Virus record (IMG/VR): IMGVR_UViG_3300034167_000157
Span: 1-21,655 of that record
Strand: one strand, 5' to 3'
Source of the DNA: a virus
DNA: 21,655 bases
Position numbers and translations under genes: made by a program. Every line of letters starts with the position of its first letter. Position 1 is the first letter of the stretch. Positions 6,091 to 15,600 of the stretch are shown here, piece after piece. Under the pieces are notes generated by a model. The model was not told where the DNA came from. It searched no databases and saw nothing but the letters and a program-made list of their open reading frames with translations.

Positions 6091-8981
6091 TGCCTCTTAT
6101 TACGACTAGCATTCCTAATCTTATTGGTGGCGTAAGCCAACAGCCTCCCGCTATTCGGGCTAGTAATGAAGCCGAAGTAATTGAGAATGCCGTACCATCG
6201 GCGGTAGAAGGTTTGCTAAAGAGGGCTCCTTCCGAACACCTTGCATTTATTACTGATGCGTCCGGAGCCGGACTTGTGGCGGCTACTTCAGAAACCCCAT
6301 TTGTTCATCTGATTGAACGAGATGAAACTGAGCGGTATGTTCTTGTCATATTAAAAGACGGTACCCCTGCTGTATATAACCTTGCAGGAGTGCGGCAAAC
6401 ATTAACAATAGCGCCGGGAGCCAATCTTGGAACTGCCTTTCACTATCAACGAAAAGCCCTGACAATTGGTGATTTAACTTTTCTGTTAAACACAACAGTA
6501 CCTACATTAGCAAGCACCACTTTATCTGCACAGTCTCCTGCAAACCCACTCAGAAACGGACTTATTTGGGTTAAACAATCCAACTATGACCGCCAATTTC
6601 TTGTAAACATTGTTCCGGTAAATACGACAGTTGCCCCCATAAACCCTCCAACAACGTATAAATTTAAAACCGCAAGTTCAGGCGAAAACGGTACAAGTTA
6701 TGTGGCTAGTTCTTTATTTAATGGTGCAATTCCGGCAGCAACTGTTGTTGCAACAAATATAACAGGAACCATTGTCAATGATGTTTTAACTGTCAGTATT
6801 GTAGGTACCGCAAATTTACAACTTGGACTTGAAATATTTTCAAGCAGCCCAAACACCTCATCAACGGGTGTTAATGGTGCTTCAACCTCATTACTCTCAC
6901 AGCAAATTGTAGGTTTTGGAACTAATGGTGCTGTGCCATCTAATGGTGGTTTGGGAACCTACAGATTAAAGAATGCTACGGGTTCAGGCACAAAAAACTT
7001 TACTGCCGCCCTTGCTAACCGTATTGAAGCCCGAACTCCCGCCAATGGCGGCTTTTACGAGGGCATACCTGCTAATGCCACTACCTCAGGAGGTATTGAC
7101 TCTGCGGGAGGTATATATGCTGCAAGCGCCATTTACAACAACACCATTCATGTTGTCGGAAGTGAAGACTTTAAGATGGGTGCAGGAGATTCAATTGGTA
7201 ACGCCGGAATTGCTTCTTTTAGAGCCAAGACTACTCGTTTTGAAGACCTTCCTCCGGAAGCCCCGCACAACTATATGATCAAGATTGAAGGGGTTCCTGA
7301 CAACGACACAGATGATTATTGGGTAAAGTTTGTAGCCGAAAACGGTACCTTTGGTCCCGGAGTGTGGGAAGAGTCTCTTGCTCCCGGTCTTAAATATCTT
7401 TGGCAATACGATAGTATGCCTTTGATTTTGATTCGGCAATCCGACACTACGTTCTTGCTAAAACAAGCAGACGGAATTACAGGAACTCCCGGCTCAGGTG
7501 GGGTGCCATTGGGTGCCGATTACTCAGCCTTTAAGTGGGAACAACGCTATATTGGTGACGATAAAACTTGCCCCTTTCCTTCGTTTACCGGAAGCAAAGT
7601 TCAAGACATGGTGTTCTTTCAAAACCGTCTTGGATTTCTGTCGGGTGAGAATCTTGTCTTCAGTCGTGTAGGTGAATTCTTTAACTTCTTTAAAGAGTCC
7701 GCAACACAACTTTCAGACACCGACCCAATTGATATCGCATCAAGTAGCCCTCGCGTTGGTAAGGTTATGGCTGCTGTGCCTTTCAACACAGATCTAATTA
7801 TCTTTACACCTACAAGTCAACTTGCGCTACGGGCTGACGCTGTCTTTACGCCAAGCACAGTTAGTCTTGTGCCTGTAGGTGAGTTTGAGAACCTGTCTCC
7901 AATAGTCAAACCTGTACCGACAGCCAACTCCATTTTCTTTATGTACGGAAACGGCGCTTATTTGGGTATGCGTGAATTGATTCCGCAACCCGCGCTAAGT
8001 GGTGCCTATCTTGCAGATGAACTGACTAGCCGAGTGCCTCAGTACATCGAAGGTCCTGTTACTTGCCTTGCTGCGGCTTCCCATGACACCTTTAATGTTG
8101 TTGTGGCTAACGGGGATATGTATGGGTACCGCTACTTCCTATCAGAGCGACAGAAGGTGCAATCAGCGTGGTTTAAGTTTACTTTCAAAGATACTGCAAC
8201 CTTTGCTAACACTAAGGCTCGTCCGGTGTGGGCAGGTTTTGTCGAGTCAGATCTTTATACAATAGTGCTTCGTCCAAAGACTTCTACCACAAATTGGATT
8301 ACTTTTGAAAAGATAAAAGTAGGCTTAGGAACTACTGATACCTTGATCTCCGGCGTAGACACTACAACCTTTCTTGACCAAAGAAAGTATTTTGCCACTA
8401 GTGCTTCAAATGCCGGGGTATATGCCACCAACACTAACACAACGACCTTTACTTTACCAAAACCACTAAGTTATAGTTCTACTATAACGCAAGTAGTGTC
8501 TTCTGTGGGGTATGTAATCCCAATTGTTTCCGGCACAGTTTACTCAGACGCTGCCCCTTCAGTACAAGCAACCGTTACCGTGCAGGGCAAATGGGATGAT
8601 CAAAAAGTTTGGATTGGTACGAAGTATAGTATGAACTATACGTTCTCTCCTTTTTACCTGCGAAACGCTAATAACAACAGTTCTTTTGTTTCCGGAAGAT
8701 ATCAAATGCGATATCTGTCTATTCAATATGCGGAAACAGGTTACTTTAAGGTGTTAGTTACTCTTAAGAACGAAGACCCATACGAATATTTCTTAACGGC
8801 TAATACCGTAGGACTGATGGTTCTCAATGCTCCCGCAACGGCTTCGGGGACTTTTCGACTTCCGCTGTATTCTAAACACGATAATCTTACAGTTACCGTT
8901 ATTAACGATTCACCTTTTGCTTGTAAATTGCTTGCGGCTGAACTTGAAGCCATCTATGAAACTCGTGCAATGCGGAGTTAA
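6090..8981 (+). CDS. 12: Tail tubular protein B (nozzle), T7 gp12-like, with inserted domain
   Basis: 963 residues against 794 in T7. It forms the hexameric tail nozzle carrying the fibres. The N-terminus (I-P-N-L-I-G-G-V-S-Q-Q-P at about 8-19) and the C-terminal L-x-A-A-E-L-E-A-I-Y-x-x-R-x-x-R-S are typical of gp12. Residues about 186-315 are extra relative to T7: Gly/Thr/Asn/Ser-rich, with a pattern G-T-I-x-N-D-V-L-T-V, then I-V-G-F-G-T-N-G, then G-G-L-G-T-Y-R-L. This resembles a beta-structured module found repeatedly in phage tail proteins. That segment is also visibly AT-richer than its surroundings. The start shares TAATG with gp11, and the stop abuts the gp13-like start. Confidence 0.95.
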   Translation: MPLITTSIPNLIGGVSQQPPAIRASNEAEVIENAVPSAVEGLLKRAPSEHLAFITDASGAGLVAATSETPFVHLIERDETERYVLVILKDGTPAVYNLAGVRQTLTIAPGANLGTAFHYQRKALTIGDLTFLLNTTVPTLASTTLSAQSPANPLRNGLIWVKQSNYDRQFLVNIVPVNTTVAPINPPTTYKFKTASSGENGTSYVASSLFNGAIPAATVVATNITGTIVNDVLTVSIVGTANLQLGLEIFSSSPNTSSTGVNGASTSLLSQQIVGFGTNGAVPSNGGLGTYRLKNATGSGTKNFTAALANRIEARTPANGGFYEGIPANATTSGGIDSAGGIYAASAIYNNTIHVVGSEDFKMGAGDSIGNAGIASFRAKTTRFEDLPPEAPHNYMIKIEGVPDNDTDDYWVKFVAENGTFGPGVWEESLAPGLKYLWQYDSMPLILIRQSDTTFLLKQADGITGTPGSGGVPLGADYSAFKWEQRYIGDDKTCPFPSFTGSKVQDMVFFQNRLGFLSGENLVFSRVGEFFNFFKESATQLSDTDPIDIASSSPRVGKVMAAVPFNTDLIIFTPTSQLALRADAVFTPSTVSLVPVGEFENLSPIVKPVPTANSIFFMYGNGAYLGMRELIPQPALSGAYLADELTSRVPQYIEGPVTCLAAASHDTFNVVVANGDMYGYRYFLSERQKVQSAWFKFTFKDTATFANTKARPVWAGFVESDLYTIVLRPKTSTTNWITFEKIKVGLGTTDTLISGVDTTTFLDQRKYFATSASNAGVYATNTNTTTFTLPKPLSYSSTITQVVSSVGYVIPIVSGTVYSDAAPSVQATVTVQGKWDDQKVWIGTKYSMNYTFSPFYLRNANNNSSFVSGRYQMRYLSIQYAETGYFKVLVTLKNEDPYEYFLTANTVGLMVLNAPATASGTFRLPLYSKHDNLTVTVINDSPFACKLLAAELEAIYETRAMRS

Positions 8982-9470
8982 ATGATTACTATCTATCCAA
9001 CAATGCCGGAAGATGTGCGTCCAATTGCACTAAATTTAAGACAGGCTGATTGTGATGAGATTCAAGCCGGAAGTGGAAAGTCCCCTCTACAATGTCTCAG
9101 CGATTCTGTAGATTGCAGCATTGAAGTCTACACCATCTTTGAAACAAAGACCATGCTTCCGTGTGGCATCTTTGGGATTGCCCCGTCAGACCATGCACCG
9201 TTTGCCGCGCAAATATGGTGCATGGGAACCGATAAACTGTCTTTTGTAGGTGTCGGCTTTTTAAAAGAGTCAGTAGCCTACGTTAACAAATTTCAAAAAC
9301 AATATCCGGTGTTAACCAATGTGGTTGATTGCCGTAACGCCGTGCATATTCGTTATTTGGAATGGCTTAAGTTTAAGTTTATTCGTATACTTCCAACATA
9401 TGGCATTGAACGCCGCCCCTTTGTTGAGTTTTGTCGTATAGACCAAAGTCCAATTGTAAAGTCTATTTAA
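8982..9470 (+). CDS. 13: gp13-like protein (DUF2833, GNAT-like fold)
   Basis: 162 residues (T7 gp13: 138). The N-terminal M-I-T-I-Y-P-T and the later H-I-R-Y-L-E-W-L-K-F-x-F motif (about 126-137) match T7 gp13, which has M-x-T-I-R-P-T and H-I-R-F-L. The family is annotated as internal virion protein A or DUF2833 and shares the acetyltransferase (GNAT) fold. No acetyl-transfer activity is established for T7 gp13, which is needed for virion morphogenesis. The ATG directly follows the gp12 stop with no gap. Several extra Cys residues (C24, C39, C46, C61) are unlike T7; their role is unknown. Confidence 0.85.
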   Translation: MITIYPTMPEDVRPIALNLRQADCDEIQAGSGKSPLQCLSDSVDCSIEVYTIFETKTMLPCGIFGIAPSDHAPFAAQIWCMGTDKLSFVGVGFLKESVAYVNKFQKQYPVLTNVVDCRNAVHIRYLEWLKFKFIRILPTYGIERRPFVEFCRIDQSPIVKSI

Positions 9471-9481
9471 GGATTTGAAGA

Positions 9482-10108
9482 ATGTGTGAACCTATATCAA
9501 TTAGTTTGGGAATTGGCGCCCTAGCCTCCGGGATAGGCATGGCGGCACAGAATCAAGCAGCAAACGCTCAGAACTCTTATCGTAAGCGTTTAAAGATTGC
9601 CGGACAACAGAACTTTGAAAACAACAAGGATGCCGTCATCAAAGATGTCGGTCTTCAGATTGATCAGTTGGGCTTGCGCGAACTTCAAGCCCGTGCAGCA
9701 ACGCGGTTAGAACTAGAAGGCATTTCCCGTGCGGCTAAGAGTGCTTCGGCAACATCCGCTGTATCCTTTGGACGCGCAGGTATTACAGGACAATCGGTTG
9801 ACCTGCTTCATCAACAGTTTGAACGTGATGTTCTTGAACATGAGTCAGCCTACACGCGAACTCAAGACAATATGAGGCAGCAGTTCTCAATGGACGCTCA
9901 GGGCATCTACGCCCGTGGTGAGGCTGCTATTAACGCAGGTACTCCCGCTCCGCTGCCTCCTGTGCAGACCGTGTCTCCTGCAACAAGTATTATGAACGGC
10001 ATCAGTACAGGCTTCAGCGTCTATGGTTCGTTGGGTTCGTTCAAGACACCTCCCGGCGTAGGCACAGGCGGTGTTCCTGCTCCACCTCCACTCCTAGCCC
10101 GACCATAA
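9482..10108 (+). CDS. 14: Internal virion (ejection) protein B, T7 gp14-like
   Basis: 208 residues (T7 gp14: 196). In T7 this protein is ejected first and forms a pore in the outer membrane. Features shared with the family are the MC start, a short hydrophobic Gly/Ala/Ile stretch (about 6-21), a long Ala/Gln-rich helical region with Q-N-Q-A-A-N-A-Q, and a Pro/Gly-rich tail with T-P-P-G-V-G-T-G-G. The ribosome binding site AAGGA (9469-9473) overlaps the upstream stop. Between the gp13-like gene and gp15, the position is as in T7. Confidence 0.9.
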   Translation: MCEPISISLGIGALASGIGMAAQNQAANAQNSYRKRLKIAGQQNFENNKDAVIKDVGLQIDQLGLRELQARAATRLELEGISRAAKSASATSAVSFGRAGITGQSVDLLHQQFERDVLEHESAYTRTQDNMRQQFSMDAQGIYARGEAAINAGTPAPLPPVQTVSPATSIMNGISTGFSVYGSLGSFKTPPGVGTGGVPAPPPLLARP

Positions 10109-10121
10109 CAGAAATACAACT

Positions 10122-12647
10122 ATGGCTCTACCTAATCCTTCTCTTGGCGTTATAGCGCAACCTGTCAGCACCTATGTCCAACCTGCTCCGGCTGCTGCTC
10201 AACTGTATGATCAGCAATCTGTAAACCTTGCTTTGATGTTTAGTGAGTCGTTCAGCAACCTATCGGTATCTGCTGCACGATTTGCCGGAGCGTTTAAGCA
10301 GGATCAGAATCAAGCAGATCTGCAAAAGGGACAGTTCCTTGTTAATAGCAGTCAAAATTCGTACAAGACCTTGGTGGCAAATGGTCAAATCAATCCTGCG
10401 GAGAATCCGTGGCTTGCCATCGGCGCACAACAGGCTAGTGGAACCATTGAAGGACTAAAGGCTCGTGCTGATTTTCAACAGCGATACAACGATCAGGCAG
10501 CCCAAAATCCGGACTTTTTTAAGGACTCTAGTCATTTTAATGCCTTGGCTTACACCTTTAATAACGAATCCAATGACCGCTTCGGAGACTCTGCTTATCT
10601 GAGTTCTGCTTTTTATGAGTCGTTTAATCCTTTCATAGCAAGCATGGGAATGCGTCATCTTGAAAATGTGACTCAAGAACAGCATCGTGTGATTGCTAAT
10701 TCAATCGATTCTCTTGTGTATCAAACAGTTACCGATATGCAAGACCCGCTGCAAGCCCCTGAGATTCAAGCGTCTTTTATTCAAAGACTCGACAATATGG
10801 GCGCTATTGTAGGAAACCGAGCAGCAAACAACCGAGTAACTGATAACTTTGTTGAGTATGCGGCAAGCGGGGATATTGCCGGAGTTATGGATATCTTTAA
10901 CAATTTAAATGTTGGAACCGGACCGCTTTCGGCAACCGCTTATGCCATTGAAAAAATTGCTGTAAACCAAGGGCGTATTGATGCCAACAACGACAGGCTT
11001 GCTGTTCAAAAGAGAGCAGAGTTTGAAGCGTGGGGCAACAGGCAAGTTGAAGCCGTTCTAACCGGAAGTACCACTCAAGAAGCCGTATTACAATCTTTGG
11101 ATGCTTCAGGAACTTCGCAAGAACAACGTGATTGGATGGAAGGTCAATTTCAAACTGCGCGAACAAATATTATTACCGCCGGAATGCTTAATCAACAAAA
11201 AGCAGTTGAAACTCTTATTGAGAGCAGCGCAGTACTTGAATCACCTCCCACAACAACCAAGGCAAGACGCCGTTTGACAGAGCAGGAAGCATTCGTTAAT
11301 ACCAAAACAGAATTAATGAATCGAATGAATAAACCCGGCTCTGTTATTACAGAGATGCAGAAAGAACTGTATCTACAAAAGTTTGAAGAGGAATGGATGA
11401 AGATGGCTCCAAGGCGTGAGGTTCAACGCGCTCAAGAAGCGGCGCGTGGATACTTTGAAGGAATTCCCGGAACACCGGGCGCTCTTGCCGTCTTTAATAC
11501 CGATTTGGATATTGTAGTTCAAGGGACAGGCACTTGGGATGGAGGTGCGGCTAGGTCTTCCCTTGATGCCATGCTTCCAACAATGGGCATTTCACCTGAA
11601 AAAGCAAAGTCTGCTTATTTGGCTGCCGCTTCTCAATATAAAGAGATTCTTGCACAAAAAGAAGCGCAACTTGGGGGGCAGAAGGACTTTAATGGCACTC
11701 TTAATGAGCATCCAAACGACACCCTTGCAGTTAAAGCGCAAAAAGACGGTCTACGGGCGAGGTTTTTATTCACCCGCTTATCTATTGGCGCAGCATTTGA
11801 TGACAACACAGACGCTGTGGGCTTGAATCGAATTTTGGTTCAAACTTTAAATTCTAGCGTCGAAAAGAAACTAGATCCCCGTCTACGAGATGCTTTGTCT
11901 GCTTACACATTCGGCAAACAAATGCGCCCAATGGATACAGTTTTTGCTCTTGATCCAAAATCGCAGGGTGGGGCGGTTTTAATTAAATACCTTGATCTTA
12001 TTGCTGATAAGGCTAAGGGTGGAATGGCTATCCACGATGCGGCTGTAGATGTATCTCAGGCTCAACAGTTGCTTGGCGAAAAGGTAGATCCAAACAACCC
12101 TTGGGCATTTACTGATATCTTAGATGGACAAGATGCTCCGGTATATTCGGCACAACTGCGGGATGTAAGAGAGAATTTAGGAATTACGTCCGGAGACTCT
12201 GCGGTGTTTATGGCAAGCGAAGCGCACAAACTTCTTACTAAGCATCTTCGTGAAGGCTATAACGCTAAAGCCGCGTTTGTTGCTACAAGAGACGAACTTC
12301 AAGACCCCGCTAAATACATGGTTATTAATGGGGCTTTTCTACCAAGAGAAGACTTTCCGCCTGATATGCCACCAAGTAGAGTTAAATATTGGTTGGAACA
12401 AAACTACTCAAAAGATGCAAAACTTGTTGTGGTCGGTTTAAATCCAAACGGACAAAAGGTCTACGGTATTCGCAACAGCGATGATGTGCATTTTGCAGAT
12501 GTACTTGTAACTGCCAAGGATATTGTTGTAGACGGTAAACAGGAAGTTCTAGCCTATCTGTCTTGGATGCAAAAGAAAAGACAAGATGAACAGGCTGCTG
12601 AAAATCGCCGGATTGGTGCGTATATGCAATCCTCATCGAAGATGTAA
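10122..12647 (+). CDS. 15: Internal virion (ejection) protein C, T7 gp15-like
   Basis: 841 residues (T7 gp15: 747). In T7 it stacks with gp16 as part of the internal core and forms the periplasmic channel after ejection. It is almost entirely helical and charged, with Gln/Ala-rich segments. The N-terminal part has Q-I-N-P-A-E-N-P-W-L-A-I-G, a recurrent pattern in gp15-like proteins. Identification rests mainly on position between gp14 and gp16, size and this motif. No peptidoglycan hydrolase motif was seen. The upstream ribosome binding site is weak (CAGAAATACAACT before the ATG), so translation may depend on coupling to gp14, 13 bases away. Confidence 0.88.
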   Translation: MALPNPSLGVIAQPVSTYVQPAPAAAQLYDQQSVNLALMFSESFSNLSVSAARFAGAFKQDQNQADLQKGQFLVNSSQNSYKTLVANGQINPAENPWLAIGAQQASGTIEGLKARADFQQRYNDQAAQNPDFFKDSSHFNALAYTFNNESNDRFGDSAYLSSAFYESFNPFIASMGMRHLENVTQEQHRVIANSIDSLVYQTVTDMQDPLQAPEIQASFIQRLDNMGAIVGNRAANNRVTDNFVEYAASGDIAGVMDIFNNLNVGTGPLSATAYAIEKIAVNQGRIDANNDRLAVQKRAEFEAWGNRQVEAVLTGSTTQEAVLQSLDASGTSQEQRDWMEGQFQTARTNIITAGMLNQQKAVETLIESSAVLESPPTTTKARRRLTEQEAFVNTKTELMNRMNKPGSVITEMQKELYLQKFEEEWMKMAPRREVQRAQEAARGYFEGIPGTPGALAVFNTDLDIVVQGTGTWDGGAARSSLDAMLPTMGISPEKAKSAYLAAASQYKEILAQKEAQLGGQKDFNGTLNEHPNDTLAVKAQKDGLRARFLFTRLSIGAAFDDNTDAVGLNRILVQTLNSSVEKKLDPRLRDALSAYTFGKQMRPMDTVFALDPKSQGGAVLIKYLDLIADKAKGGMAIHDAAVDVSQAQQLLGEKVDPNNPWAFTDILDGQDAPVYSAQLRDVRENLGITSGDSAVFMASEAHKLLTKHLREGYNAKAAFVATRDELQDPAKYMVINGAFLPREDFPPDMPPSRVKYWLEQNYSKDAKLVVVGLNPNGQKVYGIRNSDDVHFADVLVTAKDIVVDGKQEVLAYLSWMQKKRQDEQAAENRRIGAYMQSSSKM

Positions 12648-12665
12648 ACCAAACTTAGGATTTTT

Positions 12666-15600
12666 ATGCCGATTGAACAAAATGCTTTTCCGGATCCACT
12701 CTTTGATTTTAGTCCTTCTGAAAAATTAAAGTTACAGCAAGACTTAACTAGGGCGCGTCCACAGACAGAATTAGAAAAGGATTATTCTGAATCTCCTTTT
12801 GGCGGTATTGTTGCGGGTGCGCGTAATTCCACTACAGGCGCAATCGTCATGCGGGGCGTACAAATAGCGACAGATTTCTTTGATCCTCAAGGTTCTCAAG
12901 ATCCTTTAAATTTTCAACCTCGCTCTGAGACAAAATCTACCGATCCTTTTTCGTGGGGGCAGGACAACAATCTTGATTCCATTGCCACAGATTTGCAACG
13001 AGTCCCAAAGACAGAGTGGGGTTATTTACTAGCCTCAAGTAACTACAAAGAATATGCAGCAAAGCGGGACTTTGTCATGTTGGGGCTTCCGGAAACACAA
13101 GCAAACATCAAAGGAAATGTTGCTTTAGGATCCATGTTGGGAACTTTTGCTGACGTAACCGCAATGGTGGCGATTGGTGCCGCAGTCGAACCATTAGCCC
13201 TTGCCGGATTGGGCGCTCGTACTACTATGGCGGGAGAAGCGGTTTTTAAAGAAAGTACAGGGTTTGGCATACGAAGCCTTGCTCAAACCGTAACAAGTGC
13301 AGCAAATACTGTAGGGCGCACTAATCTGACTTTCCGTCATGGCGCACTAATGATGGCTCAAGAAGGAATGTTTATTGCTGTAAAGGAAGGCATTGATCCT
13401 AACTACCATCCGGACGCTTCAACTATTCTTCACGACCTAGTTGTAGCCGGATCTATTGGTGGCATTGCGGGTGGCTTGGTGTTTGGACGCACGATGCTTC
13501 GATCAAGCATTATGGAAGCCGCCGAACAACTGAAGCGCACCAAAGTTATAAACCTTCCCGGCGGTTTTACGCTACACAGCATTCCTGATCTGCCTTTTAG
13601 TTCTACAGCGAATGCAGACAAGGTGTTGTTTGCCACATCGGGAGCCGCCAACGCAGATGAACTTGGGGCTAGTCTTCACGCTGATTGGGAAAAGACGGGA
13701 GATATGTTTGCTCCGGGAACACGAACAACGTCAGGGGCTACTCCGGTAATCTCCGGTGGCGCTGTAGGCGGTACGGTAGATAGCCTTGGAAACGTCACAA
13801 ACTTTCCTCCTTTCATTGAAGCCACTTCAGCCCGGTTGTCAAAGAAGGGTGTGTGGCAACGTCCGCTGTACGCAGCAACCGACTTTGGAAAGCGTCTGTT
13901 CCATACAATGTCATCTCCTGATGACTTGTTGGCTATGCTTAAGGGAAACCTTCTAGAGAAGCGCAAGTTTACATTTAGGTTGAGCGCGGTAGACGGTCCT
14001 ATTCGTGCTGAGTTTGAGGCTGAGAAGTTAACTGCGCGAGTAGCGGGAACATTTACTGACACACCCCTACCCAACCCCTCAATGGGTAGCACACCCGCAC
14101 GAGCGGGTTACGATGCTGCAAACGTCTCGCTTGATGTAGAATCCAATGCACGAACCATTACAAAGCGGTTGAAATCCGTTACTGTTAAGGTAAGTCAAGT
14201 AACAGAGCAACAACTAATGGATCTCCGCAACGGCATGATGGCTGCCGGATTGAAGGAGTTGCCACAGGTTGGAGACGAGATCCGCTTTATGCGTCCGGGA
14301 TCTAAGATCAAACGACCCAAGATGTTGGTTCGTGGGGCTCAATCAACCGTTAAAACGGTAGTAGCGGCTCTTGGAGATCTAGGCATTCCTATTGATGAAG
14401 CCCTCTTTAAGAGTGTTACGCGTGGCGTTCTAGCCGCCGAACAAAGCCGTCTTACAGGAACCGCCTTTAATGCCAAACTGTGGGAAGAAGTTTCACGAGA
14501 AGTAGGCATTGCGTCACACGTTGAATCTATTGCTACAGCCATTAAGGGCAACGCTCTTCCTCGCTTTGGCACCGTAGACCGCAATGTGCTTGATGTAGCC
14601 ACACGAGAAAACATGATTACGTCAGTCTTTGAAGGCTTTCGTAAGAATATGCATCTAGATCCTACAAATCCCAAGTCACTTATCTTTGAAGTGTTGCAAC
14701 AGATTAAGGATCGTGGGGGGCAAGTCACACGAACAACTGTTGGTGAAGTTGTTGATGAATTGCGTATGGTGGTGAACAATCCCGCCAAGCGTTTGAATGC
14801 CAACGGTAGGCGCACCCTTGATCGAACCGCACGGCGCACGGCTGTTGCAGAAATTATTAATAAGCGGGTACCGGATACCGGAACTCCTATTGATATTCCT
14901 CAATCGTATTTTAAGAACTTGGGACCTTTGGCGCGAGAAGCCAAGGCAGGAGGAACCCTCTATGCTAAAAGTGGTCCGGGAAAGGTGGCTACTACCGATC
15001 CTAACTATCCGGTTCAGCGCGGAATGGCGGCAATGCAAGATCGAATTCAACGCCTTGCTCAAACAGTAAACAAGAAGACCGGAAAGCCTTACTTAACAAC
15101 AGATGAAGCGCGAGTGATGACGCGGCTTATGGAGCGTTTAGGTCCTGACAACTTTGCAAACTTTGGACTTCGCATCCGCGATATTGCAAACATGGATGGG
15201 TCTTTTGACTTTCTGCGTGATGTAGTCACTATCACTAATACTGCAATGAATGGTGGGCGCTTTAGCAAGACCTTTGTACACGAAATTTGGCACGCTTTTA
15301 CAGGCTATATCGACAACAGTATGTTGGTGCGGATGAATAAGGATTATGTAAAAGCAGTTAAGAAGATGCACTTGAAAAATGGAGTCAAATGGGATGACGC
15401 TTGGGGATCAAATCAAGCGGATCTTCAAAAGGCGGTATATCAACTTGGTGTGCAACGCCCCAACATTCCGTTTGATGATCTCTATCAACTTACTAATCTT
15501 GATGAGTGGGTCGTAGGCAATCTAACCTCATCAACCCTAAAGCGTTTGAAGTTAGAAAAAGACACAAAGAACGTGTTTGGCTATTTGCGTCTTATGATGG

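Noticed and set aside
14339-14839. 166-residue minus-strand open frame in the gp16-like gene
   Set aside because: Arg/Ser/Thr-rich low-meaning translation opposite a real gene; no start signal or family likeness.
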